NCBI RefSeq assembly: GCF_000002985.6
Contig: NC_003279.8
Location: 13,640,001 to 13,704,000, forward strand
Length of the DNA: 64,000 nucleotides
Source of the DNA: Caenorhabditis elegans
Lineage: Eukaryota; Nematoda; Chromadorea; Rhabditida; Rhabditidae
Reading direction: 5' to 3'
How positions within the stretch are numbered: position 1 is the first letter of the stretch; the number at the start of each line of letters is the position of its first letter. Both the position numbers and the translations under genes were made by a program. Positions 47,572 to 58,900 of the stretch are shown in pieces. Under the pieces are notes generated by a model. The model made no database searches and was not told the DNA's origin. It saw only the letters and a program-made list of their open reading frames with translations.

Positions 47572-47699
47572 GGTTTTGCTCTAAAATTTTATGTTATAAG
47601 TAAGTGGACGGAAATTGAAAAAAGTTCGTGGAATCAGAAGGAATTAGTATTAATTTCCAGAAAATCTGAAAAAAAATTCCATTAGAGAGCCTGAAAAAT

Positions 47700-48710
47700 T
47701 TTTTAAAAAACCAGATTTGGGGGGGGGGGAGGTTTAAAAGGGGCGTGGTTTCAATATGGTGTGGGCGGAGCTTAGTGCAAGTAAATAAAAAAATTTCAAA
47801 AAAAAAAAAACAGAAAACTAAAATTAGGTAGTTTATTTTTTAAAAATTCAAAAAAAAGACACAAAAGGGGCGTGGTATAAAACTGGGCGGAGCCTAAAAA
47901 AGGTGTGGCTTAGATATAATTTTTCCTAAGTTTTGAAGAAAAAATTTTTGTTTGAAAATAAAAATCTTTTTAAAAAATCATTGATCCTGTGACAAAGGGG
48001 TTTATTTTATTAGAAAAGGCGCGGAGCTTATTTTAATTTTGAAAATTTTTATACGAAGAAATTTAAAATATTTCGAAACAAGAATATAGAAAATTTTAAT
48101 TCAAAAAATTTCCAAAAAGTGTCAGAAAATGGGCGGGGCCATAAAAGTGGCCGTGGTCTTTCACATTGTGGGCGGAGTCTATTTTATAGATACAATTTTG
48201 AAAAAAAAATTGAAATTGAAAAATTTATTTTTCGAAATAATGTAGATCTAAAATTGAAAATTTATTTTTAAGTTCTAAAAAAGATGTAGCCAAAAAAAGT
48301 GGGCGTGACCTAAATAATGTGGGCGGAGCTTATTTCTAAGGATATTTTTGAAAAAAGAAAATAAACTTGAAAATTTCAAATAGTTCGAAACAAGAATTTA
48401 TTGAAAAACAGGATTTAACTAAAAAACGTGTCAGAATACGGCGGAGCCAAAAAAGTAGGCGTGGTCTGAAAATAGGCGGGGCTTAAATAATCAATTTTTT
48501 TTAAAACATTTATTTTCTAAAAGAATGTAGATTTAAAAAAGTCTTAAAAATTGAAATTTCATTTCTAAAAGTGTCAGAAAGGGGCGGAGCCAAAAAAGTG
48601 GGCGGGGCTTAACAACTTGGGATTCTAATTTCAAAAAATTGGAGTAAAAGTATAAATGATATCCACCTGACACATGAAGCCAAAAAAAAAGTAGGCGGAG
48701 CCTCAGAGCC
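47700..48710. repeat. Array of GGGCGGAGC / GGGCGTGG boxes
   Basis: About fifteen GC-box-like motifs (GTGGGCGGAGCTT, GGGGCGTGGT, AGGCGGGGCTT) recur every 60-130 bp in otherwise A/T-rich DNA, for example near 47738, 47761, 47870, 48012, 48131, 48171, 48296, 48440, 48583 and 48693. They lie 0.1-1.1 kb upstream of the 185-residue gene on the minus strand. They could be a dispersed repeat or a cluster of Sp/KLF-type sites. A GAGAGA tract follows at 48720-48830. Confidence 0.65.
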
Positions 48711-49012
48711 CTGGGTCCAAATGAGAGAGTGCAGAGAAAAAGAGCGGGAAAGTGCAATAAATCGGGGAGGCGAGAGAGTATGGGAAAATGAGAGAGTGTG
48801 AGAGAGAAATAGAGAAAAAGATAGAAGGTGTGTGTATGAGTGTATATGCAGCTTGATGAGTCAACAACTTTTTCATTACGGAAATTGCAAAAACGGTGTT
48901 GAATTCCGGGAACGAGCAATTGTCCATGTTGAACTACATTTTTGGTCCAAAAATATCAAAAATTTACCTAAAATTGGGAAAAAATCAATTAAAAGCCATT
49001 TTTCGAAAAAGT

Positions 49013-49232
49013 TGTTCAAGTGGCGCAGTGGTATTTTTCAGGGCTATCAATCACAAGACCGGGGTTCGAGTCCACATGGTGGTCTATACTTTTCTTTCGC
49101 AGTTAGTATTGCTAAAATTTTGTTAAAATTGAATTTTAGCTATTTTGTGATACTTTGTCCGAGTGGCGCAGTGCGATTTCGCAGGAAATCCTTTGCAATC
49201 ACAAGGCCGGGGTTCGAGTCCCCGCTGTGGCA
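49013..49232 (+). repeat. tRNA-like elements 9-10
   Basis: Copies at 49013-49083 and 49155-49232 on the plus strand, 142 bp apart. Copy 10 belongs to the longer class, with GCAGGAAATCCTTTGCAATC between the boxes, and is followed by eight T. Both keep the B box GGTTCGAGTCC. Confidence 0.85.
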
Positions 49233-49385
49233 AAATTTTTTTTGCAATGTGTCATTAGACTAAATTAAGCATTTTAAGCTCGAAAAAATAGTTTTCAGAT
49301 ATAATAAATCAAAGAAAACATGGAAAAAACTTTAAAATTTTAGAGTTCAACTCTAAAAATCTCGCAAACAAACATCCGAAACTTT

Positions 49386-49573
49386 ATTTATACCTATACC
49401 TATACCTATACCTATACTTATACCTATACCTATACCTATACCTATACCTATACCTATACCTATACCTATACCTATACCTATATCTATACCTATACCTTTA
49501 CCTATACCTATACCTATACCTATACCTATACCTATACCTATACCTATACCTATACCTATACCTAAACCTATTC
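49386..49573 (+). repeat. (CCTATA)n hexamer array
   Basis: About 31 copies of CCTATA with a few variants (CTTATA, CTTTA). The complementary array lies 250 bp downstream at 49824-49976. Confidence 0.95.
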
Positions 49574-49823
49574 AGATTTTGAATTAACACAAGAACTGAG
49601 TATGTACTAACTGAGCAGATTTGTATGCCAAATTCTATAATCCTTTCTCTTTCTGGATATAATAAATCTCGTGACTTTCTCCATTTTCTCATACAAATCA
49701 TGTTAACATATATCAAATATGTGTGCACGTACACCAAAGTTCACACTGATTACAGAGGAGATTGAGAGAAATGAGGCAGGTAAGCAAAAGGGCAGTTTTT
49801 TAAAATGGAAACTGACAAGCAAA

Positions 49824-49976
49824 ATAGGTATAGGTATAGGTATAGGCATAGGTATAGGTATAGTTATAGGTATAGGTATAGGTATAGGTATAGGTATAGG
49901 TATAGGTATAGGTATAGGTATAGGTATAGGTATAGGTATAGGTATAGGTATAGGTATAGGTATAGGTATAGGTATA
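49824..49976 (+). repeat. (TATAGG)n hexamer array, inverted partner
   Basis: About 25 copies of TATAGG with rare variants (TATAGTTATAGG, GGCATA). It is the reverse complement of the array at 49386-49573, so the two could pair into a very long stem. Confidence 0.95.
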
Positions 49977-50222
49977 TCTTAGGTGCAATCTTCAAAAATA
50001 TATGGAATTATTGATATAGATTTTCTGAAAAAGCTATTTCCAACAAAAAAAGATTATAGCCTCTACATGTATACGTGATAAAGTCAGAATATTCGAATGT
50101 CATGTGAGAAAATCAAAGTGTTATTTTACATTCACACAGGTGTTTCTTTTTATATACATAACTTATTTCCAAAGAAAAGTTAGGGGAAAATTTTGAAAAA
50201 ATGACGAAAAAAATTGAAATTC

Positions 50223-50886
50223 AGCACGAATGGCGCAGTGCGATTTCCCAAGGCTTCCAGTCACAAGACCGGCGTTCGAGCCCACACTTTGGTTATTAAT
50301 TTTTACCTATCTTGATAAACATGAAAAACAGGTGAAAATTGATTTTCAGACATTTTCGGTAATTTTGCATAAGTGGCTCAGTGGGATTTTCAAAGACTGC
50401 CAGTCTGAAGGCCGGGGCTCGAGGCCACACTCTGGCAAATATTTTTTTTCCTGCTGTTGGTAACGCTAAAATTATGCCTTATTTGATTTTCAGCCATTAT
50501 CTAAAATATTGTCTGAATGGCGCAGTGGGGTTTCGCAGGAAATCTCTTATAATCACAAGACCGGGGTTCGAGACCCCGCTGTGGTAAAATTTTTTTTCAA
50601 AGTGTTCATAGACCAAATTAAACATTTTGAATTGGAAAAAGTAACTTTCAGAAGTCAAAAACCAAAGAAAATATGGAGAAATCAAAAAAAATTTACACTT
50701 CTAAAATTTAACTCTAAAACCTCGTCATTTTACCTAAACTGTCACATTTCACTGACAAAGTACACTGAAACATGATATTTCTACGATTTTAAGCGTTTTT
50801 GCAGAATGTGTTCAAGTGGCGCAGTGGGAATTTCCATGGAACCCCTTCCAATCACAAGACCGGGGTTCGAGCCCCCGCGATTGCGC
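50223..50886 (+). repeat. tRNA-like elements 11-14
   Basis: Copies at 50223-50292, 50366-50437, 50510-50586 and 50808-50886 on the plus strand, spaced 143, 144 and 298 bp. Copies 13 and 14 are of the longer class. Copies 12 and 13 are followed by eight T. Copy 12 has weak boxes (GGCTCGAGGCC). Confidence 0.85.
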
Positions 50887-51356
50887 ATCATTTTTTCAAA
50901 ATGTTAATAGACTAAAGTAAGAATTTTAAGCTTGAAAAAAGTAATTTTTGTTAGTTCCAAACGCCAAAAACGAGAGAAACTGTATGAAAAATGAAAAAAA
51001 AACCAATTCCTAGGAAAATGGAAAAGAAAAGGGGAAAAAAGTGGTGAATAATGGAAAATGAACAAAAAAGTGAAATATATTTGACTGTGTGTGTCCCCAC
51101 ACTTTATGACACCTGGGACACCCTATCCGACCATTTTCTCTGCGTCTCCATAGCCTATGAGGTATCTACACCGGCCCTATTATCACTTTATCATTGTTCT
51201 TTTTCTTATCAATGGGACATGTTTGCGCAATGACTTTTTGTGCTATTGGAGCTCTGATTGGGAAGGATTAAAAAAAAAACATTTTGGAAAAAAAGTGAAA
51301 AAATAAATTTGAAAAAAAAATTTTTTTTTTTGGAAAAATGAACAAACTTTAAACAT

Positions 51357-51660
51357 TTGTATCTCTAAAAGTAACAAAGCTATTCAAATTTTTTCAACTA
51401 GAAAAATGTTTAAAAATATGTGATTAACATTGTGTTAATTAAAATTTTTGAGTAACGTTGTTGGTTTTAGAGATATGAGAGTTTGAAGTTTTGAAAAATT
51501 TGAGAAAAAATTGATAGCTTTTCAGGCTTTAAGCCTCTATATCTCTATAACTAAAGAAACTATTTAATAAATTTTAATTGATAAATTAATATACATAAAA
51601 TTTGCCACATTTTGATAATTGACAACTTTTCAACGAAACGTTTAGTTTTTGAGATATGAA
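51357..51660. repeat. Repeat family B hairpins (two units)
   Basis: Two units near 51357-51475 and 51535-51660 with TATCTCTAAAACTAAC-type arms and the inverted GTTTTTGAGATATGA. They are the only family B copies right of 11 kb. From 50890 to 52090 I see no gene. Confidence 0.6.
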
Positions 51661-52094
51661 AGTTTTAAATAAATTTCAAAAAAAAAAAAAAAATTCAAAA
51701 ATTTTTTTTTCTAAAATTTAATTTCATTTCAATTTCTATCAAAGGCCAACAAATTTCACTGATATTATTTTGTTAATCAGAATATACACCTGTCCTAATG
51801 CAAAATTCGTTAATAAAAGATTTGAGGACTCCTAATACCCTGCAGGTGCACTTTTTCGGAGGGCTTCAGGGCTTATTCGGCTCATAACGGTGATGGATTT
51901 ATTATGAGGGAGATATAGAATAATTATTGGGTTGGAAAATAAAATAAAATGCACTTTAGAAGCAGGAATAGTATAGAAGGAAAAAAATTTTGGAATTTAT
52001 TTTTCCATTTTAAAAATCTAGGTGAACGTTCACAAGCTTTATTTTTAAATTCAGCATACTTATATTAGTCTAAAACAACTTTACAAAAAATTAT

Positions 52095-52609
52095 CCCCAA
52101 CGCGGACTCGAACCCAGGTTCTTTGATTGTAAGGGATTTAGTGGAAAATCCCACTGCGCCATTTGGACGCGTTTTTGAAAAATTGTAAAGTGCCATAGAA
52201 AATGCAGTGGGAATCATTTTTAAAGTAATTTACATCTTTTGATCTAGCGGAGAATCATTAAATGATAATGAGCAAATTTTTGGAAAAACAATGGGAAGAT
52301 TTTTTGGAATTTCTTGATTTCCGAGCGTTTAGAGTGGATTTTTTGAACTCAGCGCCTATTATCTAGTCTAATCGGAACTTGAAAAAGAATATTTGCCACC
52401 GCGGGGACTCGAACCCCGGTGTCGTGATTGGAAGCCCTGGAAAATCCCACTGCGCCATTCGGGCAACTTCTTGAAAAATGACTTAAAATTAAAAATTTCA
52501 TTTTTTCCGGGTAAGTTGTAACAGGAGAAAATTTTTTAACCCAAGCGGGGACTCGAACCCCGGTCTTGTGATAGGTAGCTTTGGAAAATCCCACTGCGCC
52601 ACTAAGACA
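52095..52609 (-). repeat. tRNA-like elements 15-17
   Basis: Copies at 52095-52169 (longer class), 52394-52466 and 52539-52609 on the minus strand, spaced 299 and 145 bp. They lie just downstream of the stop of the large acidic gene. Confidence 0.85.
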
Positions 52610-52928
52610 ACTTTTCGAAAAATGACTTTAAATCCATTTTTTCGCAATTTTGGGTATATTTCTGGCATTTTTTGATTGGTAAACTCATTAGCATGAGATT
52701 TATATACAATCAAATGGGTGAAAATGAGAAAAAAGTGAAGAAATTGGGGGAAAATTCAGAAAAAAAATTACTAAAAAAAGTTCGAAAAATACAAACAACA
52801 ATAAAAATTCGATAATATATGCAGAAAAATTGAGTACAAGAAAATCCGACAATGGGCAAAATTGGTACGTGGGGGTGCCTTCTTATCAGCTATTTAATCG
52901 AATCACCAAAAAAAAGTGATAAGAGAAA

Positions 52929-55900
52929 TCACTGTTCAATAGGGCGTATTTGCTCCAATCTTCGTGGAAATGGAAAATATTTTTCGAATATTTCCAGAAT
53001 CCTCGGAAATCCTCCGATCTTGAAGATTTTCTCCGTGGAGAAATGGTTCATGGTGATCAGGAAGGCCATGAGCTCCGTGACCGTGATTCTGATGCCTGAA
53101 ATGAGATTACGTTATTGGGGAAAAACAGAAAAAAAACTGCGCTAGTGGGGAGTCGAACCCCGGTCTTGTGATTGGCAGTCATGTAAAATCGCACTGCGCC
53201 ATTCGTACAAATTTTTGCAGAAAGTGACAAACATTGGGTTTAACTAAATTTTCGGGTAATTTGTTGATAGAAAAATATCTGCCACAGCGAGGAGTCGAAC
53301 CCCGGACGTCAGATTGGTAGACCTGGGAAATCGCACTGCGCCACTGGCGCAAATTTTTTCAGAAAATCACCAAAATCTTTTTTTCTGGAAAAAAAAAACA
53401 AACCTTCGATCCATTTGTCTGAGACAAAATTGAGGCAGCAGATAATCACGTGTTCTTCTCGATGAGCCAGCTCGGGAGGAGGGAGCATCTGAAATTTCAA
53501 CTGTTTAAAAGTTTTTTCCCGATTGTTCAAATAAATATTGCGGTTTTTGAACTCAGAACCCTTTAATTAGTCATATAAGACTTTACAAAAAAAATTGCCA
53601 CAAGGTGGACTCGAACCCCGGTCTTGTGACTGGTGGACCTAGAAAATCCCACTGAGCCATTCGGCCAACTTTTTGTAAAATGACTAATAATTAAAATTGG
53701 CCAAATTTTCGGGTATTTCGCACACAGATAAAAATATTTACCATGGCAGGGACTCGAACCTCGGTCTGCCAGGCAGCCTCTAATAAATGCCGAGTGTGGC
53801 GACTCCGCCCCTTTTTCGCGTTTTTTCGCGTTTTTTTTGGCTTGCGAAAAAATGTCACACTTCGTTTTCATTAATAACTCCAGAGCCGCGTGACTTCATG
53901 CTCTAATATTTGAAATCCTACTAGAAATATTTTGCCCCACAGTGGAGCAGAAAACGGCACTAAGTTCGGAGCAAAATTGAGCCCAGGACGGCTTTCCCCA
54001 GTTTGAAAAAATTTTTTCTTGCTCTTTTTACCCCCAAAAAAGCATGTTTTAATTGAATTAAAATTCGGGTTTTGCTCTGTTTTGTTTCAAACTCATGTGC
54101 AAGATACTACTCAGAGAGGTGGATTTTTTGAAAAAAAGTTTGAGTTCATAAGTGCAAATGGAAAAAAGTTGTGATAAAACAAAAGGCCAAAAAATGACAT
54201 TTTGCCAAAAAAAAATTTTTTTCCCAAAAAGTCGTTTTTCGTCCGTATCTCAAGTTCTACTTCATCTTTTTTGATATTTTTTTTGTTTACCCCACGTACA
54301 AAAGTACGCTGAACACGATTTTTAACTCAGAATTAAGAAAAGTTCTATGAGTCGGCCGGGCAAGACGAATAAGTGCCAAATTTTGCACACTTTCCCATTT
54401 TCGTGAATCTACTTTGTCAATCATAACTCGGTCAGTTTTCAAGTTTTCTTAGTTTTCTAAAAAATGACGTGTAGGTCTCATCAAGACGCATCGAGACATA
54501 TAAAATTTGTAAAAAGTTCAGTGGGAAAATTTTTCAAGAAAAAAATAATTCAAAAATTTTGTACTGGGGGGAGTGGTTTCCTGGGTCTCCTGAACATTTT
54601 TTCCACTAAAGTTTAGCGGAATGTATTTTTAATTCATAGTTTTTGATTTTATTTAATGAAAGATGAAGTTTCGTCGCGTTAGCAATGCTCTGCCAAGAGA
54701 TATTATTTTTTTTAATTTTCAGGCCAAAACTTGTTTTCTTCTACATCTGTCTGTGTACAAGATATAGCCCTCCACTGTACGTCTCCTTTTTGGGAAACCA
54801 ATAATGAGTACAATGCTGTAATAAAATTTTCAAAAATTAGGTTTCCCGCTGGCTTATCAATGATAAACGGTTTTCGAATGTCTTTCCCCAAATAGTCATA
54901 TTTGAAAAAAGCGGAATCGAAAGACGACTTCCTCCAGAAATTTCCTTTCCCTACATCCCAGTTTAAGTTGTCTCTCGCATGGCCGAGTGGTTAGTGCGTA
55001 TGACTGCAGAAATTTTGGTAGTTGGTTCAATTCTACCAAGTGACAAATTTTTTTGTTTTTTGTGAGTAATCGGGATTCGAATAGAAATACTCAATTTTAT
55101 ACAAAATATGGGTGCGTCTCCCCTAATATAAAGCCTCCTCAAACTTCAATCAATCAAAACTCAGCTTTAACTGATTCATCGGGTGCATCTGTTTTTGGTC
55201 AAACCGAACTCAAAAAACAAGAAGACTCCCATTGACCTACTGAAATTTTCACGAACCCTCTAACAGGTTCGAGGCGAAGCCGAGAGCCTACGCCCGGCAA
55301 GGGGACTCGCCTTACACCCCCTACAACTGGCGGGCCCGCAGGGCCCGCTAGTCTTGTGCGTGGAAGTCCTAGAAAATCTCACTGCGCCATTCGGCCAACA
55401 TTTCAAGAAATGATTAAAACTCAAATTTTGCACAATTTTTGGGTAATTCGCATACGGAGAGAAATATTAACTATAGCTGGGAGTCGAACCCAGGTCTTGT
55501 GCGTGAAAGTACTAGAAAATCAAACTGAGCCATTCGGCCAAATGTTCATAAATTTATGTAAAATGACTAAAACTCAAATTTTGCACAATTTTCTAATAAT
55601 CCGCATAAAAAGAAAAATATTAACTATAGCTGGGAGTCGAACCCCGGTCTTATGACTGGCGGACCTTAAAAATCCCACTGCACCATTCGGCAAAAATCAT
55701 ACCTTCTTTGCAGTCAAATCATGTGCCTCGATGAAGGCATAGAAAAAGTTGTACTCCCGAGCCTGGCCATGGTTATTGAGGATTTGGATCTGAAAATTTG
55801 AAAATAATTGGAAAATTTCCAAAAAAAAAAAACACTAACCAACTCCTCCTCAATAACCACCTCATTCCTGGCCCACATGACAGCTTGCCCCAGGATTTGG

Positions 55901-58900
55901 CCAACGAAGTCCACATTTTTCAAGAATCTGAGCTCGAGCTTCGAATCCCTGAAGCTCAGCTGCTCGAAGAGCTCCACAGCGAAGAGCCAGCTTGGAAGTT
56001 TTATGGCAACTCGGAGAGATTCTCCGAATCCTAGGCTCCAGATCATGTAATCCAAAAATTTATCCATGTCGACGAGTGGTTCGGTGTTTTGGCGGGGGCG
56101 GGGCAGGAATCGGGATATGGCAGGAGTAGGTAGGCACCGGAAGGCATGGTAGGCGGCGAGCTTCTGGAGATGGGCCTGGATTGCATTGGGCTTCTCTTCG
56201 GGTAAAAACGGCATTGGAGGACTTCTTGGATTCGAGGTATCGATCATCAGGTCGATTATGGAATCATCTGAAGGATGATGGTCAGCTTCAGAGCATCGAC
56301 GACAAGCCTGAGCGGCTTCATGGGATCCCTGGGATCTTTCTTGTGGCCTCCGGTAAGGCCTGAAGCTGGGCCGACCAGAGGTTGGAAGCTTCAAAGGCCC
56401 TGAGTCTCTGATTGATCTACCATCATTAACACTGAGGCTAGGATCAGAGCTGCAGATAGGAAGATCCGAGGCACTGCTGGGTTGCTCTTCGCTAGGCTTC
56501 CAGATGCCATGGTGATCTTGCAGACGTTCTTGTTGATCCAAGATCTTTGAGTCCTTCCGAACTTCATGGGATCCGACATTGTCCACCTGAGGATCTGCTG
56601 ATCTTCTTTGAAACGGCCCTAGAAGAGGCTTCTGACCTTCTCTTCGTCCAGGTTGTCTTGAGAGTTTGCCCTTCTTGATTGCTGGGGGCCCGACGGGATC
56701 GCCACTATCCTGTGGTGAGAGCGGCTCCTGCCTTTCCGTGGCTGCTGGAGATTCAGGAACTACCTGAGACACTTGAGGTTCTTCCGAACCCGTTTGGCAA
56801 TCCTGATGTGATGCTGACAGCAGAGTTGCGATCCCTCCGATCCTCCGATCTCTCCGCTCAACTCCATCCTGGTTTGGCTCCAGGTGCTCCGCCTGATCCA
56901 ATTGTGGTCTGCGAAGATCCTCCAAAGAATGATTTTGTCTCCGCAATTGCACCTCCTGCATTCGAGGATCTTTAACGCTTCCTGGACAATCCTGCATTGC
57001 GGACGAAGTACCCAGGCTTTCCAGCTCTTCTTCATCTTGACTAGGCTTCAGATCCATCCTGAAGGTTCTGAAGCTTCGCTGATCTTCTCCATCTTGTTCC
57101 GAGATCTCCTTGAGTAACTCCTTCTGAGCATCTAGTGGCATTTGGTGTTGTTCCAAGTTTGGCGACAAAGCTGCATCTCCTCCTTTTTCTGCGATCTTCA
57201 GACTTTGGCTAGGCTTTGAAGTTGTCCTGATCCTTGTCACTTGCGATCTGGCAGGATCTTCCGATTCTTCAGGTGTCGAGATCTTAGGCTTCAGATCTTC
57301 TCTGGCTATCTGTGATCTTGGATCCAATTGAGGAAGAAGCTCTCGTTTTTTCCTGCAGTCTTTATCTTCCGAATTGGGAGGATTTGTGGAATCCTGCGAC
57401 GGCTGCTCTTCTGCGATCGAAATGTTCTTGACGATCTTCTTCAAGTCTGCCCTCAGATATTCTGCGGAGAAGCTTGAAGTGTCGCGCCTCTGCTCCTTCA
57501 AGACATGGTGGGGTCCGGCTGGAAGATCAGAGCTCATTTCAGAAGACACAGACGGCTGAGCTATCTCCATGTGATTCTCTGATCCCTGGTAGCTAGCCTT
57601 CTCCTGAATCAGCTCAACCAAATCTATACTGTGCTCCTCCGATCCTTTAACTATCATTAGATCCTGCTGGTTAGGATCTGTGCCCTTGTTGCCTGGATCT
57701 TCAGAACTTTCCAGCTTCTGATCCTTTGGAACTGTCACTTTGGGAAATTGATCCTGAGGCTTCTCGGCTTCCAATTTCTTGAAGGTGGTTTCAGTGTTGG
57801 GATCCTTGGCGTCATGGTCGTTAGCTGAAGCTTCAGAGTCAGGACTAGTAGCAAGCAGGATCCTTGTCTGATCTGTTCCAGCTACATCTTGAAGCTCTGG
57901 TTTCATCGGTTCAAAATCTTTGTTTGTCTCAGATCCTTGAACAGATCCCGTAGAATCATCTTGTCCAGGGATATTTCCTAGATTCTGGAAACCCTGATCT
58001 TCAACGATTTCTCCGATTCTCTTCGGACCTGCTTCCGACGACGCTGACGCTTCAGATGACTCACCGGAAGCATTAAAGATCAGAGGATCCTGATTTTTTA
58101 TAGCTGCTTCAATGATCGGCTCGGATATCGGGGGATCCATGGAAACCTCAAAACAGGTAGGGATCCTGGATGTTGGATCAGACTGATCTTCAGATCCTTG
58201 AGTAGAATCTTGATCCTCTGAGGTTCTTGTAGCCGGCGGAGACGTAGAACACACGCCTGATCCTTGACCCAGGAGAACATCGGAACTAGTGAAATTGGAC
58301 AATTCTTGATCTTCAGCCGAGCCGGATTTTGCCGGATCCCTGATCTTTGGTATGCCGTCGAATCGGATCTTCAAGCAGACCATTGTAGCTGATCCCTGAT
58401 CCTTCTGCGCACCAGCATCCACTTCAGGATCCCTCTTTCTTTTCCTCCTCCTCACTGGTCCCAATTCAGCTGGGTATTCCGATCTTTCCGATATCTTTCT
58501 TCTTCTTGTATTCATCTGTGGTACCATCTCGGACGGGTCCACAACCTTCTTCCTCCTGCTCCATGTTTTCTTCTTCACGGGTTCAGGTGCTCCAGATGGT
58601 GCTCCAGATTGATCTCGTGGATCTTCTGATGCTTCCAGCTTTCTACCTTTTCTTCTCTTCCTAGCAGTTTCTGGATCCTCCATCATCCTTCCTCTTCTTC
58701 GTTTCTTTGGTGCCTGTGGTCCAGCAGCTACTGACAATTCTTCCCTAGAATCAGACAGATCTTCTGATGCTTCAGGTTGATCTTTCTTTTCAGTTTTAGC
58801 TACCACTTCTTCCATGGATGTTCTATCCCGATCCTCAAGCATCTTTCGTTTTTGAGTCCTTCTCGTCGGTTTCACATCACCTACCGCTGCTGGAACCTTC

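Noticed and set aside
49719..49982. Open frames rich in Ile-Gly or Tyr-Arg/Tyr-Thr repeats
   Set aside because: They only translate the TATAGG hexamer array in different frames.
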